Source of the DNA: Candidatus Moraniibacteriota bacterium
Lineage (GTDB): Bacteria; Patescibacteriota; Minisyncoccia; Moranbacterales; GCA-2747515
Direction of reading: 5' to 3'
DNA length: 32,852 bases
Assembly (NCBI GenBank): GCA_027031495.1
Contig: JALVQA010000004.1
Coordinates: 23,218 to 56,069, forward strand
Below the pieces are notes generated by a model, which was not told where the DNA came from, did no database searches, and was given only the letters and a program-made list of their open reading frames with translations. The translations under genes were made by a program, and so were the position numbers. Each line of letters opens with the position of its first letter. Positions within the stretch are counted from its first letter, which is position 1. This document shows positions 1 to 7,064 of this stretch, one piece after another.

Positions 1-127
1 CCAGCTGTACCAGATGAATTGTTTTTGTCAATAATGTCCGTAAGGAAACGTACTGCATCATTGAAGATAAATCGTTGGTTTGTGCCGGCAACATCAAAGG
101 TTGTTGAGCCGTCGGATGTGACTGTTG
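1..127. repeat. Direct repeat copy A inside giant surface gene
   Basis: This stretch is identical base for base to 907-1033 (offset 906) and probably extends beyond the left edge. It encodes the module containing TTFDVAGTNQRFIFNDAVRF. Identity at the nucleotide level, not only the protein level, suggests recent duplication or gene conversion. Confidence 0.95.
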
Positions 128-3100
128 CGGTAAGGTAGTTTGTAAGATCATAGCCAAGTTTAAATTGCGGCGTTGTTGTTGATGTTACGGAGAGACCTGT
201 CGCCTTTACCGTACCGCCAACGTCCAACTTTTCTGTCGGAGATGAAACACCGATTCCAACATTGCCGTCTTTAGAAATTCTCATACGCTCAGCAGATGAA
301 CCGGCACTACCGTCATGTGTGTAAAATGCGATCTCTTCATCATTAGACGATCCGTTCCACGTCGTAAGAATCCTCATGCCTGTTAAATCGCCATTGATAG
401 CCGTACCGAAATCTGTCTCAAGCGTCGATGCACCGATATTTGTATATGTGGCATATTTCGCGCCAATGAACCGCCCACGGTCAATGCGCACATCACCACC
501 ATGTATCTGAAGCATGTCTTGCGGTGCACCTGCCACACCAATCCCAACATTACCACCGCTAAAGATTGTGTTACCACCGCTAAAAGTAAGACTGTTACCA
601 CTCATCGTTACAGACCTGTTACCCGAGAGTGTGCCGTCATGATTGTAGATGTTGTACGTATACGGCGTAAGATTGATGTTTGTTGTCGTACCGGCCTCAT
701 CCGTGTAGTCAAGAGAGTTTGCATTGAGCGCAAGTGACGTTACTGTCTCATAGAGTGATTGTGTTATACCGTCTTCGTTTGAGTAATCTGCAATTTTGTG
801 CTTTGTGACAGAGCCGAGCGCATCTGTGATGTTTGTTGTTGTCTCAAGCGCGGCAATGCTTGTCCACGTTGTACCGAGACCTGCGCCACCGGATGTTAGT
901 ACTTGTCCAGCTGTACCAGATGAATTGTTTTTGTCAATAATGTCCGTAAGGAAACGTACTGCATCATTGAAGATAAATCGTTGGTTTGTGCCGGCAACAT
1001 CAAAGGTTGTTGAGCCGTCGGATGTGACTGTTGTTGTAAAGTAATTTGTACTGTCATAGCCGATACGTGCCTGTGGCATTGTTGTTGAACTGTTTACCAA
1101 CAGACCGCTCATTGTCATGTTGTCAACATTGACAATGTTATTTCCGCCCATATCAAGATTTCCTGTCATGGTTCTACCACCATCGGTTCGCAGGTACTGC
1201 GGATGATCATCATTTGTGAGATCCGTCAATGCGGAGTGTGATGCGACAACGCCTGTTGTGCCATTTGTGCCAAACCCAAACACTCTCTTGAAGTTTGGGC
1301 GCACATCATACAATCTATCCGCAATGGTAATATCACCCTGCTGTGAAACCACAGTTGCAAGATATACCGCGCCGGCATCTATGATAGATTGTGAAATGCT
1401 TGGCAACGGCGCCTTTTTTGCCTCATCTTCCGTAGCGTACTCTGCCTGACCGTAGATGTAGTGCACATTACCATCAAGCGTGCGCAATACGAGATCCTTC
1501 TTCCAATATCCGGCTGTTAATGATACAAGTGCTGATGATTGATTTTGACTTGGATCGTTATAGTGACTTGTAGAAACACGATTTGCATCCGTTGTATCTT
1601 GCACCCATCCGTTATCCGCACTCTTATACCACTTTAAAAAAGTCGTTGCATCCGTCACTGTGAAATCTGATAAGTTTGAATAGATCGTGCCACCCGTTAT
1701 TTTCAATGTACGTGGCGATGTGTCTTCCGATACAAGATTACCGCTCTCTACAAGATTGCCGATCGCCTCACTCACAAACTCATTATTGCGACGCGAATAA
1801 TCACTTGTATAAAAAGGATTTGACGAAAGAAGTCCTATATCCGTATTGCCGGCAACCGTATAAACGTATCCAAGGTAAATGTAGTTATCAAGATTCGCTT
1901 TTGTACTTGTTATATATGGATTGCCGGTGCTATCAATGTAAATAAAGTTGTCGCCGTCATACGGCATTGTTACCGTTTGTGTACTCCATGTTACGTCATA
2001 CAATTTATGTGTTACATCATCAATAACACCTTCACCCGCTGCGATTTGCACCTGATTACCGCCGGCGTCGGAAAGACTGCCACCAGAAACAAGACCGGTT
2101 GACCACCGCGTCGTTGCATTTTTACCAAGCGTAATCAGCGCAGCTTCCACATCATCGGTCACATAGTAGTTTGCACCATCTTGAATCGGTATGTCACTTG
2201 CCGACACCTGATTTGCACCTGTTCCCCATGCAATTTTTGCATCCGTTATGCTACCGTCTTTTACGTATAATTGGTTTGAACCATTGACGCCAATTGTTAT
2301 GTTGTCAAAAGAGGTAGAAAGTGACCCACTATTTAATACAAGACCACTTCCCGTCAAGTCGGTAAATGTCTCGCTATTGATATTGACACCGGCATTGAGC
2401 GTTGCAAGACCTGTTGTCGACAACGTACCGGCAATACTCGTATTACCGAAAGTATCTGCTGTGAAATTCGTATTTTCCACCCACGATGTGCCATTCCACC
2501 GCAGTGTTGCGTTTGCTGTTGTGCCAGTACCAACTGTTGCAATCGTTACCCAATCTGTTGCTGTGCCCGTCGATGTAAGTACTTGCCCACTACTTCCAAC
2601 GTCACCATCCTTATCCCTAAGCGCCGACAAAAGCGTCACGTCCCCCGTAAACCTGCCGGTCCCCGCAACATCAAGCTTGTATGATGGCGCGCTCGTCACA
2701 CCAATGCCAATGTTGCCACTGCCACCAAAAACGAGATTATTACCACCAAGTACAACAGTTCTATTACCGGCAAGTGTTCCATCTGCCGAATAAATGTTCG
2801 ATGTTGAAATGGTAGATGGTACCCAGTTTGTACCGTTATAGGCAAGTGCTTGCCCGCTGGATGCGCCGGTCGTTGAGACGTCGCTAAGATTGCCGAGTGT
2901 CGCATTGAGCGAGAATATGTTGCCACTTAGCGATAAACCTGTGCCGGCTGTGTACGACACGCTTGCCGGCGCCCAATTCGTACCATTCCATACGAGCGCA
3001 TAACCATTAGATGCACCGGTTGTCACAACATTGTTCAAGTCATTAAGCGATGCATTGAGCGAGAATATGTTGCCACTTAGCGATAAACCTGTGCCGGCTG

Positions 3101-3764
3101 TGTATGTCGTGCCGCCGCCGGCGCTGCCCGGTACCCAGTTTGCGCCATCCCACTTGAGAAACTGCCCTGTAGTAGGCACAGTTGTCGCTGTATCAACATC
3201 AGCCAATCTGTTGATGAAAAGCGAATTGTCCGCAATTTTCTCTTGTGTAATACTACCATCTTCTATTTTTGTAGGTAAACCGGAAAGGTCAACACTGTGC
3301 GACTTCTTTTTGTCCCTCTGGAGAGAGATTTTCAATACACCATCGTCAGAAAGAGAGAATTTCGTTATTTTCTGATGATCTCTATCTTCCGGTTTTTTCC
3401 ACACAATGCGCGTTCCGCCGGCAGATGTCAGCACTTCCCCCTCATTGCCCGGTGGCAACGAAAACGCTTCTTTCTCCTCGCCACTGCTATCAGAAAGATG
3501 TTGCAGTGATGAAAGCGCCACACCATCACCACCATCACCATCTGCAGATGCAGCCGATGTGTCTGTACGCGTATTGTCTGACTTTGCAGTATCATCTTTG
3601 TGTGCATTGTCACCCTGCACTGACTCGTGTGTCTGTTGCTGACACGCATCACCACTGCACACAGACTCATGTACAAAAAAAGAATCACTCTTCCACAAGA
3701 AAAAGAGCACAGCAATAAGTGCAAGAGCGGAAACGGTAAAAGATGTTAGAGAAAACGACCTCAT
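1..3764 (-). CDS. Giant repetitive tail-fibre-like surface protein (C-terminus beyond window)
   Basis: An open frame runs from an ATG at 3764 to the window edge, at least 1254 codons. It is absent from the ORF track because no stop falls in the window. The start and edge positions are in the same frame. An N-terminal hydrophobic segment (about residues 5-22, LTSFTVSALALIAVLFFLW) is followed by a short Cys-, Asp- and Ser-rich linker. A long stalk-like region then repeats motifs such as GNVGIG, KLDVGGTV, TAGTGLSLSGNIFSLNA and DGTLSGNRSV. Around residues 850-885, DDHPQYLRTDGGRTMTGNL resembles phage tail-fibre collar repeats. A C-terminal intramolecular chaperone domain would be expected in this class but cannot be seen. 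The likely role is an anchored, elongated adhesin or fibre on the cell surface. There is no clear Shine-Dalgarno; an extended -10 lies about 70 bases upstream. It is divergent from the OmpA-like gene. A prophage origin is less likely because no other phage genes are nearby. Confidence 0.85.
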   Translation of the reverse strand, partial: MRSFSLTSFTVSALALIAVLFFLWKSDSFFVHESVCSGDACQQQTHESVQGDNAHKDDTAKSDNTRTDTSAASADGDGGDGVALSSLQHLSDSSGEEKEAFSLPPGNEGEVLTSAGGTRIVWKKPEDRDHQKITKFSLSDDGVLKISLQRDKKKSHSVDLSGLPTKIEDGSITQEKIADNSLFINRLADVDTATTVPTTGQFLKWDGANWVPGSAGGGTTYTAGTGLSLSGNIFSLNASLNDLNNVVTTGASNGYALVWNGTNWAPASVSYTAGTGLSLSGNIFSLNATLGNLSDVSTTGASSGQALAYNGTNWVPSTISTSNIYSADGTLAGNRTVVLGGNNLVFGGSGNIGIGVTSAPSYKLDVAGTGRFTGDVTLLSALRDKDGDVGSSGQVLTSTGTATDWVTIATVGTGTTANATLRWNGTSWVENTNFTADTFGNTSIAGTLSTTGLATLNAGVNINSETFTDLTGSGLVLNSGSLSTSFDNITIGVNGSNQLYVKDGSITDAKIAWGTGANQVSASDIPIQDGANYYVTDDVEAALITLGKNATTRWSTGLVSGGSLSDAGGNQVQIAAGEGVIDDVTHKLYDVTWSTQTVTMPYDGDNFIYIDSTGNPYITSTKANLDNYIYLGYVYTVAGNTDIGLLSSNPFYTSDYSRRNNEFVSEAIGNLVESGNLVSEDTSPRTLKITGGTIYSNLSDFTVTDATTFLKWYKSADNGWVQDTTDANRVSTSHYNDPSQNQSSALVSLTAGYWKKDLVLRTLDGNVHYIYGQAEYATEDEAKKAPLPSISQSIIDAGAVYLATVVSQQGDITIADRLYDVRPNFKRVFGFGTNGTTGVVASHSALTDLTNDDHPQYLRTDGGRTMTGNLDMGGNNIVNVDNMTMSGLLVNSSTTMPQARIGYDSTNYFTTTVTSDGSTTFDVAGTNQRFIFNDAVRFLTDIIDKNNSSGTAGQVLTSGGAGLGTTWTSIAALETTTNITDALGSVTKHKIADYSNEDGITQSLYETVTSLALNANSLDYTDEAGTTTNINLTPYTYNIYNHDGTLSGNRSVTMSGNSLTFSGGNTIFSGGNVGIGVAGAPQDMLQIHGGDVRIDRGRFIGAKYATYTNIGASTLETDFGTAINGDLTGMRILTTWNGSSNDEEIAFYTHDGSAGSSAERMRISKDGNVGIGVSSPTEKLDVGGTVKATGLSVTSTTTPQFKLGYDLTNYLTATVTSDGSTTFDVAGTNQRFIFNDAVRFLTDIIDKNNSSGTA
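907..1033. repeat. Direct repeat copy B inside giant surface gene
   Basis: Second copy of the 127-bp exact repeat found at 1-127. After 1033 the two copies diverge within a few bases, although the encoded protein remains similar. Confidence 0.95.
2902..2954. repeat. 53-bp direct repeat copy 1 (tail-fibre module)
   Basis: Identical over 53 bases to 3052-3104. It encodes part of the roughly 50-residue module ending TAGTGLSLSGNIFSLNA. The 150-bp offset equals one 50-residue unit, so the N-terminal stalk contains tandem 50-residue repeats. Confidence 0.9.
3052..3104. repeat. 53-bp direct repeat copy 2 (tail-fibre module)
   Basis: Partner of 2902-2954, exact over 53 bases, in the same frame of the giant surface gene. 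Confidence 0.9.
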
Positions 3765-3831
3765 AGAGAACGACAGTGTCTATTTGTTATTTCTTTGTGT
3801 TTATAAAAAAGTCACGGCTTTATTTTTGATT

Positions 3832-3840
3832 ATTATAGCA
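3832..3840 (-). promoter_or_regulatory. Extended -10 promoter for giant surface gene
   Basis: The minus strand reads TGCTATAAT, a perfect extended -10. Only a weak -35 candidate (TTGCGA) lies upstream at sub-optimal spacing. Transcription would start near 3825, giving a leader of about 60 bases. Confidence 0.6.
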
Positions 3841-3966
3841 TATTTTTATGATTCGCAAAAGATATACGGTAGCACAAGTGGTTTTGTTCTTTTTCTAGAG
3901 GAAATAGTACTTCTATTTGTTGTGTTGCACGTAACGCATCTCAAAATGTATTTAATTTAAAAAGTG

Positions 3967-3995
3967 TTGACATATTATTGCAAGTGTGCTACAAA
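3967..3995 (+). promoter_or_regulatory. Sigma70-type promoter for OmpA-like gene
   Basis: TTGACA at 3967-3972, a 17-base spacer, then TACAAA at 3990-3995 preceded by TGC. A perfect 9-bp inverted repeat (ATTTAATTT at 3950-3958, AAATTAAAT at 3993-4001) brackets the promoter and could be an operator or simply AT-rich sequence. The spacer end and -10 resemble the promoter at 9234-9262. Confidence 0.7.
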
Positions 3996-4002
3996 TTAAA
4001 TC

Positions 4003-4064
4003 GTGATGCCATGGGGGTATCACATTTTGTTTTTTGAAAAAAACCAGCCCCGAGGAGGTGGGGC
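4003..4064 (+). promoter_or_regulatory. Three-hairpin mRNA leader with SD in a loop
   Basis: The leader contains three consecutive hairpins: GTGATGCC/GGTATCAC (4003-4023), GTTTTTT/AAAAAAC (4029-4044) and GCCCC/GGGGC (4047-4064). The last displays GAGGAGGT, the best Shine-Dalgarno sequence in the window, as its 8-base loop, three bases before the ATG. Predicted transcription starts just before the first hairpin, so nearly the whole leader is paired. Confidence 0.6.
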
Positions 4065-4067
4065 ATT

Positions 4068-5933
4068 ATGAAAGGACTACTTCTTTTTTGTCTTTTTATT
4101 CTTATTGCTGGTGGCGCCGGCGCTGCCACGACGACAGCGTCGGTTGACATTACTCCGTTCCTCAACATTAGTGGGGACGGAGTGAAGAATTACATCTACG
4201 CCGGCGAGAATCCGCCGTGGGTGCCGGAGAAGTACTGCGGTACCTTCACGGTACCAGGTACGATAAATGCCGGCGAGGTTGTCATCACGGAGGATGACAT
4301 CGACTTCGGCGGCGGGTCCGTTGTTGTTTGCAACGGTCCGTTTGAGCCGAATGTCGGCTTCGTGCCGTATCTCACCTTCAGCCTCGAGAATGCTCTCGAG
4401 GTCGCGCGCAGTGAAGGAAAATATATTCCTCGTTGCGACGAGGGTGAGGTCTGCACCTACACGGTGCGGATCGGCATGAGGGATGCCGTACCGGAAGAAT
4501 TCTTCCGGGCACACACCAATGAGAACGCACCGCGCGGCGGTGTAAGTATCAATGGTACCACGCCGGAAGAGTTCCGGGTACCGAGGAAATGGCGGCTTGT
4601 AGTCGTCCGCGCGACGTCTGAGTCGCTGACGGTTTCTGTCGGCGATCTCAACAATAACGCCGGCGGCTACTCGCCGCCAGACCTCATTGAGCAGGGCACC
4701 CTGGAGGCCGGTGGTTCCGGCGGGGTGATGATGATCGCGCGCTATGCGCAACTCACCATCACCGTCGAGAAGAAGCCGGAGCCAACGCCGGAGCCGATTG
4801 AGCCGACACCAACGCCAACGCCGACCGTAACGGTGGAGACACCGGAGGGTCGGCTCGTGGCAAACATCGGCGGTGGCAGCATGGGCATGATGCTCTTGCC
4901 GCTGCTACTCGTCGGCAACATTTTCCGCCGACGCGGTGCTGCAACACTGCTGGCGGCACTAGTGTCCTTGGTCGGCGCAGCCGGTACCATGCATGCCGAT
5001 GAGGCGGCAGCTATCAAGCTGTACGCCAACGGCGGTATCGGCGTCGGCTATACGAGGCCCCGAGTAGAAGAGGCAAATGGACGCTTCTTCGAAATTAACG
5101 GCTCCGAGCCGAACGGGCATCTGCTGCCGGCATGGACGCTGGGCGCAGGGATTAAAATGGGTGAACTGGGGAAGGCGTGGCGCGCTGGCGTGCGTTACTC
5201 CGACCTCGGCGCGAACTGCGCCGATGCCGGATGCGTTAACTACGGGCTCTGGACCCTTCATGTGGGGAAAGAGCTCGGGCAATGGCGCATCTCGGCCGGC
5301 GTGACGCGCTGGCAATCGGGGGAGGTGCTTGGCGGCGTCGCTGACACCGCTAATCCCGATCTCAAGGATGGTAGCTACTCCCCCTTCGTGGGGATAAGCT
5401 ACGCCTTCGGCAAGGAGGGTCCTGTCACCCTTGGCGTCAGCGGGCAGTATCATGCCCTGGATGCCAGTGGGGCGTACCTCACCGCCGAGGTGTCATCCGG
5501 CGAGACACGGGAGCCGACGCCTGTCACGCCAGCACCTGCACCAGCGCCGGCCGCAGTGCCGGCGCCACAGCCCACACCTCCGGCGATCGTCGAGGCGCCG
5601 GAAGAGCTTCGCATATTCTTTGGTGTCGAGTCGGCGCAAATCGCGCCGGAAGACATCGAAGAGATGCGGCGGCTCTTTGATGGAGCTGACGAAGTTGTCA
5701 TCAAATGCACTTCCTCGCGGTTCTGGCGCTCAGCCAAGACCGAGAAGGAGATGTATGGAAACAACTTCGCGCTCTCCGATAAGCGGTGCGGGGCGGTCGC
5801 CGACGCGCTCGTCGGTGTTGTGCCAAAGGTAAGACTCATCCCCCGTGGGGCAAAGGATCTCCCCTTCGCACCGCCAACGTCGCAAAAAAATCAGAGTGCA
5901 CATATCATGGAAGAAACAGTGCACTCTGAATAG
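4068..5933 (+). CDS. Composite secreted protein with OmpA-like beta-barrel and OmpA-C-like domain
   Basis: The 621-residue protein has these parts in order. A signal peptide (1-20, LLLFCLFILIAGGAGA). A Cys-containing exported domain (about 21-235). A Pro/Thr/Glu linker (236-260). A GGGS plus hydrophobic stretch plus RRR (about 267-288) resembling a GlyGly-CTERM sorting tail. A second signal-like helix ending HADEA (about 289-311). A region with about eight amphipathic strands and turns (316-490, e.g. YANGGIGVGYTRP, WRAGVRYSDLG, YSPFVGISYAFG), as in 8-stranded OmpA barrels. A Pro/Ala linker. Finally an OmpA-like domain (513-610) with NNFALSDKRCGAVADALV, matching the family's N..LS..RA.AV pattern. 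Known OmpA proteins sit in an outer membrane and bind peptidoglycan. Here the host is probably a monoderm, so function is unknown. Base composition is clearly GC-richer than its neighbours (55-75% in lines counted). A fusion of two exported genes and horizontal transfer are both plausible. Confidence 0.8.
   Translation: MKGLLLFCLFILIAGGAGAATTTASVDITPFLNISGDGVKNYIYAGENPPWVPEKYCGTFTVPGTINAGEVVITEDDIDFGGGSVVVCNGPFEPNVGFVPYLTFSLENALEVARSEGKYIPRCDEGEVCTYTVRIGMRDAVPEEFFRAHTNENAPRGGVSINGTTPEEFRVPRKWRLVVVRATSESLTVSVGDLNNNAGGYSPPDLIEQGTLEAGGSGGVMMIARYAQLTITVEKKPEPTPEPIEPTPTPTPTVTVETPEGRLVANIGGGSMGMMLLPLLLVGNIFRRRGAATLLAALVSLVGAAGTMHADEAAAIKLYANGGIGVGYTRPRVEEANGRFFEINGSEPNGHLLPAWTLGAGIKMGELGKAWRAGVRYSDLGANCADAGCVNYGLWTLHVGKELGQWRISAGVTRWQSGEVLGGVADTANPDLKDGSYSPFVGISYAFGKEGPVTLGVSGQYHALDASGAYLTAEVSSGETREPTPVTPAPAPAPAAVPAPQPTPPAIVEAPEELRIFFGVESAQIAPEDIEEMRRLFDGADEVVIKCTSSRFWRSAKTEKEMYGNNFALSDKRCGAVADALVGVVPKVRLIPRGAKDLPFAPPTSQKNQSAHIMEETVHSE
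5891..5929 (+). repeat. 11-bp inverted repeat at the 3' end of the OmpA-like gene
   Basis: TCAGAGTGCAC (5891-5901) and GTGCACTCTGA (5919-5929) are perfect complements with a 17-base loop, lying in the last codons. An A7 run (5884-5890) immediately precedes it. Confidence 0.8.
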
Positions 5934-5949
5934 AGGGGGTCGTAAGGAA

Positions 5950-5976
5950 GCGGGTGGCACCAACGGTGCCACCCGC
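5950..5976. repeat. 12-bp GC-rich hairpin downstream of the OmpA-like gene
   Basis: GCGGGTGGCACC (5950-5961) and GGTGCCACCCGC (5965-5976) form a perfect 12-bp stem with loop AAC. No T-run follows directly. It may protect the mRNA 3' end or be a remnant of the element that brought in the GC-rich gene. Confidence 0.85.
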
Positions 5977-5984
5977 AGAGAGAT

Positions 5985-6016
5985 AAGCGGTATAATGGTA
6001 TATATGCCGCTTTTTT
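5985..6016 (+). terminator. Rho-independent terminator of the OmpA-like gene
   Basis: AAGCGGTATA pairs with TATGCCGCTT (one G-U pair) around an 8-base loop, followed by a run of six T (6011-6016). It lies before the recombinase promoter. Confidence 0.75.
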
Positions 6017-6076
6017 GTATGCCACATTCACATCACTTTCGCATGCATCAGTTTTATGAGGAGTTTGTTGTGGTGT

Positions 6077-6082
6077 TATACT
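6077..6082 (+). promoter_or_regulatory. -10 element for recombinase; near-leaderless
   Basis: TATACT at 6077-6082 is only six bases before the ATG at 6089, so the transcript would begin at or next to the start codon. The -35 is poor. This supports 6089 rather than the ORF-track start 6056. Confidence 0.45.
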
Positions 6083-6088
6083 AAAGAT

Positions 6089-7030
6089 ATGACACTTCGC
6101 GATTACCTTACCGATTACCTTGCCTATTTGGAAATTGAGCGTAACCGCTCACTGGCAACCATTGCAAACTACAGACACTATCTGGAGCGTTTTATTGCGT
6201 GGCTTGCCGACACGACCGGCGGCGTGCATCCAGCGGACATCACATATGAACGCGTTCGTCGCTATCGTCTCTACCTCAACCGTCTCAAAAACGCCGATGG
6301 CACATCGCTAAAGCGTAGCACGCAGAACTACCACATCATCGCCCTTCGCGCGTTCTTGCGCTACCTACAAAAGCGCGACGTTGCAACGCTTTCTGCAGAA
6401 AAAATTGATGTCGGCAGCAATGATGCACGGCACGTTGACTTTCTGGAGCCGGAGGAGATTGCGCGCCTCTTGGCAAGCACAGAAGGTGCAGACATCACCT
6501 CTCTGCGCGATCGCGCCATTTTGGAACTCCTATTTTCCACCGGTTTGCGCGTCTCGGAGCTTGTTAGTCTTGATCGTGATCATATCAATCTTGAGCGGCG
6601 CGAGTTCTCCGTACGCGGTAAGGGCGGAAAGGTGCGCGTTGTTTTTATTTCACAGGATGCCGCCGCCATCATTCGTGCATATCTTGCTAAACGCACCGAC
6701 ATTGATCCCGCGCTTTTTGTGCGCCACGGCACGGGACGGCGTGCACACGCCGATAAAGACTCGCTACGCCTGACGCCGCGTAGCATTCAACGCATTGTCA
6801 AGCGACGCGCAGCTGCCGCCGGCATTACGAAAGACGTCCACCCACATACACTTCGCCATTCTTTTGCAACTGATCTTCTACGCAATGGCGCTGACATCAG
6901 GAGTGTTCAGGCACTCCTCGGCCACGCATCTATTACGACAACACAGGTCTATACACATGTCACAAACAAAAACCTGCGTGACATTCACGAGAAGTTTCAC
7001 AGCAAAAATACTACAGCGCGCACATCATAA
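6089..7030 (+). CDS. xerC/D-like: XerC/XerD-type tyrosine recombinase
   Basis: The 313-residue protein is the usual Xer length. An N-terminal SAM-like core-binding domain (1-95; IERNRSLATIANYRHYLERF) precedes the catalytic domain (about 115-305). All catalytic residues are present: Arg154 in STGLRVSEL, Lys in GKGGK (178-181), His253 and Arg256 in HPHTLRHSFA, His279 in LGHASITTTQ and nucleophile Tyr288 in VYTH. Xer enzymes resolve chromosome dimers at dif sites, and some serve mobile elements. I chose the start at 6089 because family proteins begin close to MTLRDYLTDYL and the -10 box sits just upstream. The upstream in-frame 11 residues look like noise. Whether it is XerC, XerD or a single-Xer system cannot be decided here. 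No dif-like site was recognised in the window. Confidence 0.92.
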   Translation: MTLRDYLTDYLAYLEIERNRSLATIANYRHYLERFIAWLADTTGGVHPADITYERVRRYRLYLNRLKNADGTSLKRSTQNYHIIALRAFLRYLQKRDVATLSAEKIDVGSNDARHVDFLEPEEIARLLASTEGADITSLRDRAILELLFSTGLRVSELVSLDRDHINLERREFSVRGKGGKVRVVFISQDAAAIIRAYLAKRTDIDPALFVRHGTGRRAHADKDSLRLTPRSIQRIVKRRAAAAGITKDVHPHTLRHSFATDLLRNGADIRSVQALLGHASITTTQVYTHVTNKNLRDIHEKFHSKNTTARTS

Positions 7031-7064
7031 GTACGCTCTATCTTTATGCTAAATGTGGCGTTTT

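Noticed and set aside
2248-2793. 181-residue plus-strand ORF and other plus-strand ORFs in 1-3700
   Set aside because: They are antisense shadows of the giant minus-strand frame, with low-complexity Val/Ser/Pro composition and no ribosome sites.
1-3764. Prophage
   Set aside because: Only the fibre-like protein has phage character; no capsid, terminase, portal or lysis genes are present in the window.
4077-4751. 224-residue minus-strand ORF opposite the OmpA-like gene
   Set aside because: High GC makes long antisense frames; the composition is unnatural (Arg/Ala/Asp-rich), while the plus frame has a signal peptide, SD and recognisable domains.
7031-7064. Terminator between recombinase and helicase genes
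   Set aside because: Only a very short ACGC/GCGT pairing with four T residues is visible, too weak to call.
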